A stretch of DNA of 64,000 nt from Paenibacillus sp. JCM 10914 (GTDB lineage: Bacteria; Bacillota; Bacilli; Paenibacillales; Paenibacillaceae), in assembly GCF_001315105.1 (NCBI RefSeq), contig NZ_BAZR01000001.1, positions 186,001 through 250,000 of the forward strand. Direction: 5' to 3'. Under the pieces are notes generated by a model. The model did no database searches and had not been told where the DNA came from. It saw only the letters and a program-made list of their open reading frames with translations. A program made the translations under genes and the position numbers. Every line of letters begins with the position of its first letter. The first letter of the stretch is position 1. Of this stretch, positions 1-10,878 are shown piece by piece.

Positions 1-205
1 GATTCAGGTAAGAATCGGTACCGAGAATACACACGAAGCCATATCCAATTGCAGCCTGATTACAGCAACCTATTCTATAGATGGCAAGGCGCTAGGCTCC
101 ATCGGTATACTTGGACCTACGAGAATGGAATATGCCCGGGTGATCGGTATTCTGAACGTGTTGTCCCATGATCTAACCAAGCTGTTGTCACACTGGTACA
201 AATAA
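1..205 (+). CDS. hrcA: HrcA heat-shock repressor, C-terminal end (5' truncated by window)
   Basis: About 67 codons are open from base 2 to a TAA at 203-205, and the gene enters from the left edge. The end of the protein reads ...[19 protein letters not shown] and closes with SHWYK, which is the typical C-terminus of HrcA. HrcA is the repressor that binds CIRCE operators and controls the groE and dnaK operons in Firmicutes. The CIRCE operator and the promoter must lie upstream, outside the window. The next gene starts 13 bases downstream with no terminator between them, so this is the first gene of the heat-shock operon that continues through dnaJ. Confidence 0.9.
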   Translation, partial: IQVRIGTENTHEAISNCSLITATYSIDGKALGSIGILGPTRMEYARVIGILNVLSHDLTKLLSHWYK

Positions 206-218
206 AGGAGTGAGACAG

Positions 219-1757
219 ATGGGCCAAGGACAACATAGCCAAGTAGATGGCGATGAACGCTACTCAACCCTTCTGAATAACAGCAATGCCGTTCGAGCTG
301 TTACATCGGCTGTCGAAGGCACGCTCGGTCCGAAGGGACTGGACGTCATGCTGGTCGGACCGCGTGGGGAAGTCGTGATTACGAATGACGGGGTCACGAT
401 TCTGGATAAAATGGATGTATCTCATCCGGCTGCCCGCCTTCTGATCCAGGTCGCGCGCGCGCAGCAAGAGAAGATTGGTGATGGCACCACAACCGCCACC
501 GTAGTAGCGGGGGCATTGGTTCAGGAAGGTGTGTCCCGGATTACCCGGGGCGTTCCTGCTTCCAAGGTTGTGGAAGGGATGCGTCAGGGTATTGGCCTTG
601 CGTTAAAGCTGTTATCGGAGCAAGTGCGGGTCATTGACGGTCTGAGCGATCCGTTGCTGGAACGAACCGTGTATGTGGCCGGACGTGAACGCAAGGACAT
701 CGTGGAGCTCATTATGAAAGCAGCCGAGATGGCAGGAATTCATACGCTGAAAGATCCAGCTTATTCGCTCGCAGATCATATCGTTGCTCTGGAGAATGCA
801 GAGAATGAAGTGTTTGAGGGCGTCCTCCTTCGGCAGAAGCCGCTATTTACGCGCGAGTCTCAAATGCACGAGGACGCGAAAGTTCTGGTGCTTATGGACG
901 CTCTGGAGCCCGACGAGATCGATGAGGAAGCGCTGACTACCGAAGCCGGGTTTGCCCAATACATGGATCACCGTAGAGTCTTTGCCTTGAATATGAAACG
1001 GCTGGCTGATCTTTCGGTTAAGCTGATCCTCCTCGAGAAGGGGATACACCCGGATGCTGAGCAATTATGCCTGGATTACGGGATTATGGTTGTCCCCCGT
1101 GTGTCACGAGCTGATCTGCGAAGGGTTTGTGCCATTACCGATGCAACCCCGGTACGCCGCAAGGCGTTACATAAGGAGGCAGACCAACTGGCCGCTGTGC
1201 TGGGATATACCCCGAAAGTTTCATTTGACGAAACGATCGGCAAGGTCCGGCTTGCATGCGGTGACAAGGACCGGATTGTAACGGTGATTGTCGGAGCAAG
1301 TACCTCGGAGGTTGTTGGAGAAGCGGCGAGAATTGCCGGAGATGCCGCCTCGGCTTTGCAGGCTGCCGTGTTGGGCGGAGTACTTCCGGGAGGCGGGACA
1401 AGCGAGCTTGCGATATCCTATGAGCTGGAACGAATACGGGAAGCTCAGAAGGGGATGGAAGCTTTCGGCATCGAAGCCGTGTCTGCGGCTCTGCGCAAAC
1501 CGATGTCTCAAATTTTGCTGAATGCCGGTTACAATCCTCTCGAGAAGATGGAAGAGGTCCGAGCGGCGCAAATCCATGCGGGCTCTGACAGCAAGGGCAT
1601 TGATTGCGATACGGGCAGCATCGTGGATTATGAAGAACTGGGAGTACTCGATCCCGCACCGGTCAAACTGCACGGACTGCGGGCAGCCGGTGAGGTTGCA
1701 TCAGCCATACTCCGAATACATCACGTGATCAAGATGAAGGAATTGGAAGAAGAATAA
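219..1757 (+). CDS. Group III (archaeal/thermosome-like) chaperonin inside the dnaK operon
   Basis: This 512-residue protein belongs to the TCP-1/cpn60 superfamily. Visible nucleotide-binding motifs are TLGPKG (35-40), NDGVTIL (56-62), GDGTTT (87-92) and LPGGGTSE (near 390). The C-terminus contains ILRIHHVI, very close to the ILRIDDVI of archaeal thermosomes. The apical segment includes [18 protein letters not shown], which follows the group II pattern rather than GroEL, and there is no GGM tail. Bacterial proteins of this kind are called group III chaperonins; in Carboxydothermus and other Firmicutes they are known to sit in dnaK operons. It should form a double-ring ATP-driven folding chamber with a built-in lid and no GroES partner. 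A GTG at 210 is in frame but lies inside the ribosome binding site AAAGGAGTG, so ATG 219 is preferred. It lies between hrcA and grpE, so HrcA control with DnaK is likely (inference). Confidence 0.93.
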   Translation: MGQGQHSQVDGDERYSTLLNNSNAVRAVTSAVEGTLGPKGLDVMLVGPRGEVVITNDGVTILDKMDVSHPAARLLIQVARAQQEKIGDGTTTATVVAGALVQEGVSRITRGVPASKVVEGMRQGIGLALKLLSEQVRVIDGLSDPLLERTVYVAGRERKDIVELIMKAAEMAGIHTLKDPAYSLADHIVALENAENEVFEGVLLRQKPLFTRESQMHEDAKVLVLMDALEPDEIDEEALTTEAGFAQYMDHRRVFALNMKRLADLSVKLILLEKGIHPDAEQLCLDYGIMVVPRVSRADLRRVCAITDATPVRRKALHKEADQLAAVLGYTPKVSFDETIGKVRLACGDKDRIVTVIVGASTSEVVGEAARIAGDAASALQAAVLGGVLPGGGTSELAISYELERIREAQKGMEAFGIEAVSAALRKPMSQILLNAGYNPLEKMEEVRAAQIHAGSDSKGIDCDTGSIVDYEELGVLDPAPVKLHGLRAAGEVASAILRIHHVIKMKELEEE

Positions 1758-1794
1758 ATAGCGTTTTGCGAATATTGAAGGAGGTGAGGGCGTC

Positions 1795-2418
1795 TTGAAT
1801 AATGAGCACAAGGATGCCGTTCAAGATACAGTAGCAGATGAGAAGATGGAAGAGACCCTGAATGACACACCAAACTCGGGTGAGGTTGAGGGTGTTGGCG
1901 AGACCGATGCAACGCCTGAGCAGGAGATTCCAAGTGATCAAACGGAGGGGACAGCTGACGCAGAGGCGGGTTCGGAGATTTCCAAACTGCAGGCTGAGGT
2001 GGCAGAGCATCAGCAGCGTACGCTGCGCGTACAGGCTGACTTTGACAATTTCCGCAGACGAACACAGAAGGAGAAAGAGGATCTCGGGAAATATGCCTCA
2101 GCTAAGCTTATAACCGAATTGATTCCGGTTATCGATAACTTCGAGCGTGCACTTCAGGCGTCCGGAGACAATCCGGAGTTTGAATCCTTCTCCAAAGGGG
2201 TTAACATGATCTTCCGTCAACTGGAAGGCGTACTGACAAGCGAAGGTTTAACGGCGATGAACAGTGTCGGCGAGCCGTTCAATCCGGAATATCATCAAGC
2301 GATCATGCAGGTTGAGAGCGATGAGTATGAGGAAGGCATTGTCGTTGAGGAAGTACAGAAGGGCTATATTCTAAAGGATAAGGTAATTAGACCTGCCATG
2401 GTTAAAGTGAGCATGTAA
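1795..2418 (+). CDS. grpE: GrpE, nucleotide exchange factor of DnaK
   Basis: A 207-residue protein that releases ADP from DnaK in the cytoplasmic Hsp70 cycle. The N-terminal 65 residues are acidic and low in complexity, as usual in Gram-positive GrpE. Next come a long coiled-coil helix with QADFDNFRRRTQKEKED (about 80-96) and the C-terminal beta domain with GEPFNPEYHQAIM and the ending VIRPAMVKVSM. The start is a TTG at 1795 placed 7 bases after a near-perfect GAAGGAGGTGAG ribosome binding site. It follows the chaperonin gene by 37 bases without a terminator and precedes dnaK, the conserved heat-shock order. Confidence 0.96.
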   Translation: MNNEHKDAVQDTVADEKMEETLNDTPNSGEVEGVGETDATPEQEIPSDQTEGTADAEAGSEISKLQAEVAEHQQRTLRVQADFDNFRRRTQKEKEDLGKYASAKLITELIPVIDNFERALQASGDNPEFESFSKGVNMIFRQLEGVLTSEGLTAMNSVGEPFNPEYHQAIMQVESDEYEEGIVVEEVQKGYILKDKVIRPAMVKVSM

Positions 2419-2454
2419 GCGGCTCTTGTATAGTCGTTTATCATATAAAAATAA

Positions 2455-4356
<1,902 letters not shown>

Positions 4357-4375
4357 TCTGAATAGATTGTATGGG

Positions 4376-4415
4376 AAGGTCAAAGCTGCGCATCTTCGCA
4401 CTTTGACTTTCCTTT
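4376..4415 (+). terminator. Hairpin with T-rich tail between dnaK and dnaJ
   Basis: GTCAAAG (4379-4385) pairs with CTTTGAC (4401-4407), with TGCG/CGCA inside and loop CATCTT, followed by TTTCCTTTTG. The tail is interrupted, so it is probably a partial terminator that lowers dnaJ transcription relative to dnaK. Confidence 0.6.
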
Positions 4416-4450
4416 TGTCGTAAGAGTAATCAGGAGATTGAGGTGAAACC

Positions 4451-5562
4451 GTGGCTGAAAAGCGTGATTATTATGAAGTGCTCGGTCTTGGCAAGGATGC
4501 ATCCGATGACGATATCAAGAAAGCGTATCGTAAGATGGCACGCCAATATCATCCAGACGTCAATAAAGCGGCTGATGCGGAGACCAAATTCAAAGAAGTA
4601 AAAGAGGCTTATGACGTGCTGAGCGATGGTCAAAAGCGAACGCGTTATGATCAGTATGGACATGTTGATCCGAACCAGGGCATGGGTGGTGGCGCCGGTG
4701 ATTTCGGCGGTTTTGGTGACATATTCGATATGTTCTTTGGCGGAAATGGACGCGTGATCCGAATGCGCCACAACGAGGGAACGATCTGCAGTATACGATG
4801 ACCGTCGAATTCAAGGAAGCGATATTCGGCAAGGAGACCGATATTACCATTCCGCGTACTGAGAATTGTGACACCTGCCACGGCTCAGGAGCTAAGCCGG
4901 GAACACAGCCTCAGACATGCTCGGTCTGCCGAGGTACCGGTCAAGAAGAGGTTGTGCAGAACACGCCGTTTGGCCGTATGGTGAACCGTCGTGCTTGTTC
5001 GAACTGTAACGGTAACGGAAAGATTATCAAAGAGCGTTGCTCCACTTGTCACGGTAATGGCAAAGTGAAAAAACAGCGCAAGATTCACGTTCGCATTCCT
5101 GCTGGCGTGGATGACGGCGCGCAACTGCGTATGACAGGTGAGGGTGAAGGTGGAGTACGAGGCGGTCCGGCCGGTGATTTGTACATCGTCATTCGGGTCA
5201 AGTCGCATGATTTCTTCGAGCGTGAAGGGGAAGATATTTACTGCGAAGTGCCGCTGACCTTTGCGCAGGCTGCACTAGGCGACGAGATTGAAATCCCGAC
5301 CTTGACCGAAAAAGTGAAGCTGAAAATTCCTGCAGGCACTCAAACTGGCACCTTCTTCCGCTTAAAGGGCAAAGGAGTTCCCCGTTTGCGCGGGGCAGGA
5401 CAGGGTGATCAACATGTTAAGGTGGTCATCGTTACGCCGAGCAAGTTGAGCGATGAGCAGAAAGATCTGCTCCGTCAATTCGCTTCGCTGGATGGCGAAC
5501 AGACACATGAGCAGGAGCAGTCATTTTTTGACCGTGTAAAAAAGGCGTTTCGCGGTGACTAA
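4451..5562 (+). CDS. dnaJ: DnaJ, Hsp40 co-chaperone (frameshifted in this sequence)
   Basis: Two overlapping frames together encode a normal DnaJ of about 370 residues. The first part has the J domain, with DYYEVLG and HPD in the motif QYHPDVN, and the Gly/Phe-rich stretch. The second part has four CxxCxGxG zinc repeats ([32 protein letters not shown]) and the C-terminal substrate domain with [10 protein letters not shown]. The frame breaks at about 4750-4755, where one missing base in GGACGCGTGATCC turns the expected GRRDPNAP into GRVIRM. DnaJ stimulates DnaK ATPase. The start is a GTG behind GAGGTGA. A net single-base deletion in a well conserved gene suggests a sequencing error. Confidence 0.92.
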
Positions 5563-5600
5563 TGTTTAACCATAAACGCAAATGATTCATATCATCGATA

Positions 5601-5640
5601 GGGCAGGCTGGGGTGTAGTGACCTCAGCCTGCTTTTTTTA
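5601..5640 (+). terminator. Rho-independent terminator after dnaJ
   Basis: GCAGGCTG (5603-5610) pairs with CAGCCTGC, extended by GGT/ACC, and is followed by seven T residues. It ends the hrcA-dnaJ operon. Confidence 0.85.
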
Positions 5641-5727
5641 CGTGGAATAAATCACAGGAAGGTGAAGCAAGCTAGGGGATGTTCCGTTAGTTTGGTGACT
5701 CTACACGAAGAAATGCAGGTGAATCTC

Positions 5728-6099
5728 TTGACTGAAAGAAACATACTGGCCTACTTCAAGAGCCCGGAGGAAGCCCAGCATGCCGCGCGCAAATTGCAGT
5801 CGCTTCGAGTTATCGATATGTCCATCGACCGCTTTAATACCTCTTCGTCAGGTGGATTGAATATTACGAATCATCCCTTGCCGGGGACTTTCACAGCTAT
5901 ATGTCCATGACTCATAACGCATCGTTCGTGAGCGTATCGGAGGCGATATTGTCCTCTTCCGATCCAGCGGTCAGCGGTATGGAGTGATGGGGGGGCGGAC
6001 GATACCACTGGACGTGATATTCTGCTGACCGTCGTGCTGGAGCAAGCTATGTATGCCCAGGCTGAACGAATTATCGAAGAATCCGGCGGTATGATGTGA
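5728..6099 (+). CDS. Conserved-looking unknown protein, about 124 residues (frameshifted twice)
   Basis: I do not recognise this family with certainty. The first frame gives LTERNILAYFKSPEEAQ followed by LRVIDMSIDRF. A second frame continues FHSYMSMTHNASFVSVSEAI, and a third ends LLTVVLEQAMYAQAERIIEE and GGMM. Codon-like quality persists through all three, so they are one gene. One base is missing near 5883-5886 in a G-run. A second shift lies at 5981-5995 beside a run of seven G, where two bases are missing or one is extra. The TTG start follows CAGGTGA; ATG 5713 is an alternative. The alpha/beta pattern with an N-terminal FxSxxEAxxAA motif recalls small stress proteins of the YflT type, but this is only a guess. 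Confidence 0.55.
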
Positions 6100-6134
6100 G
6101 TACCGTAAATAACAACGTGAGAGAGGAGGGTTTT

Positions 6135-6320
6135 ATGATGAGACGAAAAAAGAAAGGGAGCATTTCAAGCAAAACAGAGAAAATGCTGGCTCTTCAATCT
6201 GCCAAGGCTGAGGATGTGGAGTTCTCGGCAATGGAAGCAGATCACGATGATGTGGAGGCCATTCGCAGAGGCGAGGCGGCGGACCAGCGCCAGTTGAAGG
6301 AAATTCTGGACGAGCAGTAA
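6135..6320 (+). CDS. Small charged protein of unknown function
   Basis: A 61-residue ORF starts MMRRKKKGSISSKTEKML and has a basic N-terminus and an acidic helix-forming C-terminus (AMEADHDDVEAIRRGEAADQ). It has no cysteines, membrane segment or signal peptide. ATG 6135 is chosen because GAGAGGAGGG lies just upstream; an in-frame GTG at 6096 overlaps the stop of the preceding gene. It is probably cotranscribed with that gene. I assign no function. Confidence 0.55.
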   Translation: MMRRKKKGSISSKTEKMLALQSAKAEDVEFSAMEADHDDVEAIRRGEAADQRQLKEILDEQ

Positions 6321-6410
6321 TGCCACCCGCTTATGAATATGGCGGGATTTTATGCTGAGGTGACGGCCTCTTGTCTCGGTAAGATGAGGCAGGAGGTTTT
6401 CTTATAATTT

Positions 6411-6440
6411 TTGTATACGAGGTCCTCAATATAGTACAAT
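6411..6440 (+). promoter_or_regulatory. Candidate sigma-A promoter for prmA
   Basis: TTGTAT (6411-6416) and TACAAT (6435-6440) are separated by 18 bases, about 35 bases before the prmA start. The -10 is a good match and the -35 is moderate. Confidence 0.5.
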
Positions 6441-6475
6441 GATAGTTACGTACGAATGAGGAGGAACTGTAGCAC

Positions 6476-7453
6476 ATGTTATGGCGTGAATTAACGATAC
6501 ATACCACGGAAGAAGCCGTGGAGATGATCACCAATTTCCTGCACGAGGCAGGAGCGGGTGGCGTCTCGATTGAAGAGTCGGGATCAACGAATAAGAAGCG
6601 GGATACGTCTTTGGGCCAATGGTTCGATGAGATCGTTCCCTTTAACGATATACCAGAAGGGTTTGCCGTCATCAAAGGGTACTTTGATGAGACAACTACG
6701 CTGGATGAGATTCACAACGAAATTTCGCCGCGTGTAGACGAGCTTAAGGACTTCGGCATTGACACAGGTGAAGTACGGTATGAAATGAAGACAGTGAACG
6801 AGGATGAATGGGCAACGGCCTGGAAACAGTATTTCAAACCGATCCGTGTGTCGAATCGGCTTACAATCAAGCCGACTTGGGAAGAGTACACGCCAGAATC
6901 GGAAGAAGAACATATTATTGAACTGGACCCTGGGATGGCATTCGGCACGGGTACGCATCCAACCACATCGCTATGCTTGCGTACGCTGGAAATGGTGGTC
7001 CAAGGCGGAGAAGAAATTATTGATGTGGGAACGGGCTCGGGGATTCTGGCCATCGGTGCCGCGCGCCTGGGAGCCGCTCACATACTCGCACTGGATCTGG
7101 ACCCGGTGGCTGTCTCAAGCGCGACGGAGAACGCACGGCTTAACGGGTTAGAGGAGAAAATTACGGTGAAGGAGAGCGACCTGCTCTCCGTTCTCATCGA
7201 TAAGTCTGTTCAATCTGAGCTTGGCGTTGCGCTGCCTGTACAGATTGTAGTTGCTAATATCTTGGCAGAGGTTATTCTGCTATTCATCGACGATGTCTAT
7301 CAGGCTTTGCAGTCAGGAGGCGTTTATATCGCTTCTGGCATCTACAAGAACAAGGAAGAACTGGTGCAGGCTGCACTCGTCTCATCGGGCTTTCAAATCG
7401 CAGATATTTGCCGAGAAGATGATTGGGTTGCATTCGTGGCGAGGAAGAACTGA
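6476..7453 (+). CDS. prmA: PrmA, ribosomal protein L11 methyltransferase
   Basis: A 325-residue SAM-dependent enzyme that trimethylates ribosomal protein L11. The N-terminal L11-binding domain begins MLWRELTIHTTEEAVEMI. The Rossmann domain shows DPGMAFGTGTHPTT (about 157-170), DVGTGSGILAIGAARLG (about 184-200) and the VVANILAE motif expected in this family. The start has AGGAGG 11 bases upstream. In Bacillus the gene also follows dnaJ, then rsmE and mtaB; here a protease gene is inserted 2 bases downstream. Confidence 0.96.
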   Translation: MLWRELTIHTTEEAVEMITNFLHEAGAGGVSIEESGSTNKKRDTSLGQWFDEIVPFNDIPEGFAVIKGYFDETTTLDEIHNEISPRVDELKDFGIDTGEVRYEMKTVNEDEWATAWKQYFKPIRVSNRLTIKPTWEEYTPESEEEHIIELDPGMAFGTGTHPTTSLCLRTLEMVVQGGEEIIDVGTGSGILAIGAARLGAAHILALDLDPVAVSSATENARLNGLEEKITVKESDLLSVLIDKSVQSELGVALPVQIVVANILAEVILLFIDDVYQALQSGGVYIASGIYKNKEELVQAALVSSGFQIADICREDDWVAFVARKN

Positions 7454-7455
7454 TT

Positions 7456-8142
7456 ATGGAGTTTTTGGATCGACTGTTATTCTATCCACTGGAACAACTC
7501 CCGTTTTATCTGATCGTCATTATAATTGCATTTACGGTCCATGAATTCTCGCACGCTTATTTTGCTAATAAATTCGGAGATCCAACGGCGAAGTTATTGG
7601 GCAGAGTTACCTTGAACCCAGCCGTACACTTTGATTTCCTCGGCATCGTACTGCTGCTAATTGCAGGATTTGGATGGGCGAGGCCCGTCCCGATTAACCG
7701 GGAGAACTTCAATAAACCACGGCTAATGAGCATCGTGGTCGCTGCCGTGGGACCGCTGAGCAACTTGGTGTTGGGCATCATTGGTGCGTTGATCTATGCC
7801 GTATTGTATCAGCTAGGCTATGCGAATCCAATTCCGTTGACGGGATCGGAGCAAGCCGTTCAGATCTTCTTCGAAGCTTTTATATTGCTTAATTTTTTCT
7901 TGTGTTTGTTCAATCTCGTCCCACTGCCACCCTTGGATGGTTATCGCATTCTGGAGGATGTACTGCCTCCGCGGGTAAGCGCCAAGATTCAACGGTTCGA
8001 GCAGTGGTCCATACTTTTTTTCCTGTTGATCATCCTCCTGCCAGTTTTTCAGAATTATACGATTGCTCCGCTTTATCAAGCAGCACGAAATATGGCACAT
8101 GAGGTATTGAATCTATTTATTATGATAACCGGCGGCTATTGA
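7456..8142 (+). CDS. Site-2 protease family (M50) membrane metalloprotease
   Basis: A 228-residue polytopic membrane protein. The zinc motif HEFSH is at residues 29-33 within the first membrane segment. The second motif NLVPLPPLDGYRIL, at about 153-166, provides the Asp ligand. Several hydrophobic helices follow, one reading ILFFLLIILLPVF. Family members cut substrates within the membrane; this short form lacks a PDZ domain and its substrate is unknown. It begins 2 bases after prmA, so the two are probably translated from one mRNA. Confidence 0.88.
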   Translation: MEFLDRLLFYPLEQLPFYLIVIIIAFTVHEFSHAYFANKFGDPTAKLLGRVTLNPAVHFDFLGIVLLLIAGFGWARPVPINRENFNKPRLMSIVVAAVGPLSNLVLGIIGALIYAVLYQLGYANPIPLTGSEQAVQIFFEAFILLNFFLCLFNLVPLPPLDGYRILEDVLPPRVSAKIQRFEQWSILFFLLIILLPVFQNYTIAPLYQAARNMAHEVLNLFIMITGGY

Positions 8143-8220
8143 CCATGATTGGCACTGGTCAGCCGGGCCGAAAAGATGTATCATGAGGTTTGGCGATTTT
8201 GGAGTTAGGTGAGGATAAAG

Positions 8221-8991
8221 ATGCAACGATATTTTGTGACTCCCGCACAGTTTGCGGAAGACCGTGTTGAGATTACAGGTGATGACGCCCGGCATATAAC
8301 CAAAGTGATGCGGGGCAGGCTGGGTGATAAATTCATCTTAAGCGATGGCGTTTCACGTGAGGCGCTATTTAAGATCGACGATATGGATGGCCATCGTGTC
8401 TTGGCTGTATTACTTGAGCCTTTGGAGATGAATCACGAACCACGATTACAGGTGACCATCGCTCAAAGCTTACCGAAAGGCGACAAGATGGAGACGGTCA
8501 TCCAGAAATGCACCGAGATCGGTGCCGTGTCGTTTGTGCCCTTTTTGTCAGAACGTACCATCGTTCAGTATGACGCGAAGAAGGAAGTCAAGCGGTTGGA
8601 ACGTTGGCGAAAGATCGCGAAAGAGGCTGCCGAACAGGCGCACCGTAATCGGATTCCCGCTGTGGACCAGCCGATGTCGTGGAAGAACCTGCTTGCCGCG
8701 TTTGACGGCTATGATGCCGTTTATTTTTGTTATGAGAAGGAGTCCGGCGCCCAACTTCGGGACAAACTTAAACCGTTTGTGGAGGCAGTGCTTCAAGCGG
8801 ATGATTCCAAGGCGAGTTTATTATTGGTTGTAGGTCCCGAAGGTGGTTTTACCGAACAGGAGTGTCGGGCTGCTGAGCAAGCTGGCGCTGTGTCCGTGGC
8901 CCTTGGTCGAAGAATTCTTCGCTGCGAGACAGCGGGAATGACGGCGCTTGCTTGTGCATTATATGAATCTGGAGAAATGGGGGGCGTTTGA
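8221..8991 (+). CDS. rsmE: RsmE, 16S rRNA m3U1498 methyltransferase
   Basis: A 256-residue SPOUT-class methyltransferase. The N-terminus MQRYFVTPAQF leads into a PUA-like domain with DDARHITKVMR. The C-terminal knot shows VGPEGGFTEQE and ALGRRILRCETA, which carry the SAM-binding loops. ATG 8221 is preferred over the in-frame GTG 8209 because TTAGGTGAGG lies correctly before it. The end overlaps or abuts mtaB, as in the B. subtilis yqeU-yqeV pair. Confidence 0.95.
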   Translation: MQRYFVTPAQFAEDRVEITGDDARHITKVMRGRLGDKFILSDGVSREALFKIDDMDGHRVLAVLLEPLEMNHEPRLQVTIAQSLPKGDKMETVIQKCTEIGAVSFVPFLSERTIVQYDAKKEVKRLERWRKIAKEAAEQAHRNRIPAVDQPMSWKNLLAAFDGYDAVYFCYEKESGAQLRDKLKPFVEAVLQADDSKASLLLVVGPEGGFTEQECRAAEQAGAVSVALGRRILRCETAGMTALACALYESGEMGGV

Positions 8992-8993
8992 AC

Positions 8994-10336
8994 ATGCCAT
9001 CCGTAGCGTTTTATACGTTAGGTTGTAAAGTTAATTTTTATGATACCGAGGCCATCTGGCAATATTTCAAGAATGACGGGTATGACCAGGTGGACTTCGA
9101 GCAGACAGCTGATGTTTATTTGATTAATACTTGTCATGTAACCAATACAGGCGATAAAAAGAGCCGTCAGATGATACGGCGCGCGGTTCGGCGTAATCCG
9201 GAAGCATCGTGGCCGTTACGGGCTGCTATGCCCAGACTTCACCAGCCGAGATTCTGGATATTCCGGGTGTCGACCTTGTAATCGGGAACCAGGATCGGGA
9301 TAAAATCATGGATTTCATCCACGATATTGAGAAATCCCGTCAACCGGTTAATGCGGTTCGCAATATTATGAAGACCCGGGTGTTCGAGGATTTGGACGTC
9401 CCTAATTTTGCGGAGCGGACGCGCGCGTTCCTGAAAATTCAGGACGGCTGCAACAACTTCTGTACATTCTGCATTATTCCTTGGTCCCGTGGTTTGTCCC
9501 GGAGCCGTGATCCGAAGAGCATCATCCATCAGGCGCATCAGCTTGTTGATGCCGGTTATAAAGAAATCGTACTAACGGGTATTCATACTGGCGGGTACGG
9601 TGATGATCTGGAGAACTACCGATTGTCCGACCTGCTATGGGATCTGGATCGCGTGGACGGCCTCGAAAGAATTCGGATCAGCTCAATTGAAGCGAGCCAG
9701 ATCGATGAGAAGATGCTGGATGTATTGAATCGCTCCAGCAAGATGTGCCGTCATCTCCATATTCCGCTGCAAGCGGGTGACGATACGGTCCTCAAGCGCA
9801 TGCGCCGCAAGTATACAACCGAGGAGTTCTACAATAAGATGGGTCTTATTCGGCAAGCCATGCCTGATGTTGGCATCACCACGGATGTGATTGTTGGCTT
9901 CCCGGGGGAGACCGATGAGATGTTCCGTAATGGATATGATCTGATGAAGGCGATTCAGTTCTCGGAAATGCATGTCTTCCCGTATTCCAAGCGTACAGGC
10001 ACGCCAGCTGCACGGATGGAGGATCAGGTTGATGATGAAGTGAAGAATGCGCGTGTGCATGAACTGATCGATTTGTCTGAACAGTTGCAGCTTGCTTATG
10101 CCCAACGTTTTGTCGGCCAAATTCTCGAAGTTATACCGGAGCGAGAATACAAGGGGGCACCGTCCGGCAGCAAAATGCAGGGCTATAGCGACAATTATCT
10201 GCAACTTATCTTCAATGGTTCCTCGGAGCTTGAGGGTCAATTGTGTCGCGTGAAATTGACGAAAGCCGGAGTGAATGAATGCGAAGGCGAATTAATCAGC
10301 GTCATGGATAATGGACTTCGGGCAGCCGCTCAGTAA
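8994..10336 (+). CDS. mtaB: MtaB, tRNA t6A37 methylthiotransferase (frameshifted)
   Basis: The reconstructed protein is 447 residues. It adds a methylthio group to t6A37 of tRNA by radical SAM chemistry with two Fe-S clusters. The N-terminal domain shows LGCKVN, NTCHVTN and TGCYAQ, whose cysteines bind one cluster. The radical SAM triad is CNNFCTFC, followed by IIPWSRG. A TRAM-like C-terminus ends the protein. The frame breaks at about 9206-9211, where RRNPEAS should continue into VAVTGCYAQ; one base is missing in GCATCGTGGCC. ATG 8994 is 2 bases after rsmE; a TTG at 8988 is also possible. Confidence 0.93.
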
Positions 10337-10422
10337 ATTCCATAGCCGACGTACCCGACAAGGATTTCATTTCCAGCTATCCGGAAGTGGAGTCCTTGTT
10401 GTACATGAAGGAGGAACAGGAC

Positions 10423-10878
10423 ATGACATTTACGCAAATTTCCGCAGGCGGCGTAGTATATCGTTATCAAGAAGGAATACTCCAAGTACAGCTTATCGTC
10501 GACAGGTATGGAAAAACCTCGCTCCCTAAAGGCAAAATGGAGGCGGGTGAGACCATCGAGGAAACTGCACTCCGTGAAATACATGAGGAGACGGGAATCG
10601 TCGGCTCCATTTCTTCTCCGGTTGATATCATTGCCTATAAATATCATCATCCCGAGCTAGGTCAGGTCGATAAGGAAGTGCATTATTATTTGGTTGAAGC
10701 CATTGCGGGCGCATTAGTACCGCAACTGGAGGAGATAAACGCCGTGGCTTGGCATGAACCTCTTGAAGCGTGGAGAAAACAGCGCAGCAACGGTTACAAC
10801 AACAACGATATTATTCTTCGTAAAGCTCTTTCTCTGCTCGAGGTCTACATTCCAGAGAACGAAGACATCCCCTACTAG
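10423..10878 (+). CDS. Nudix hydrolase
   Basis: A 151-residue protein with a complete Nudix box, GKMEAGETIEETALREIHEE, at 37-56. It should hydrolyse a nucleoside diphosphate linked to another group; the substrate cannot be inferred. ATG 10423 has AAGGAGG 8 bases upstream. The same frame stays open upstream to about 10339 and reads plausibly as protein (DFISSYPEVESLLYMKEE), so a longer N-terminus is possible, but no good start is visible there. It converges with the minus-strand transporter gene; the two ends overlap by 4 bases. Confidence 0.9.
   Translation: MTFTQISAGGVVYRYQEGILQVQLIVDRYGKTSLPKGKMEAGETIEETALREIHEETGIVGSISSPVDIIAYKYHHPELGQVDKEVHYYLVEAIAGALVPQLEEINAVAWHEPLEAWRKQRSNGYNNNDIILRKALSLLEVYIPENEDIPY

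Noticed and set aside
1..218. CIRCE operator for the heat-shock operon
   Set aside because: TTAGCACTC with its complement does not occur here. It must lie upstream of hrcA, outside the window.
4745..4801. Programmed frameshifting in dnaJ and the other broken genes
   Set aside because: No shared slippery sequence or downstream structure is visible, and the sites are scattered in unrelated genes. Base loss is simpler.
10339..10422. Upstream coding extension of the Nudix gene
   Set aside because: The reading is protein-like, but no good start codon is present and ATG 10423 has a strong site. It is kept only as a remark.
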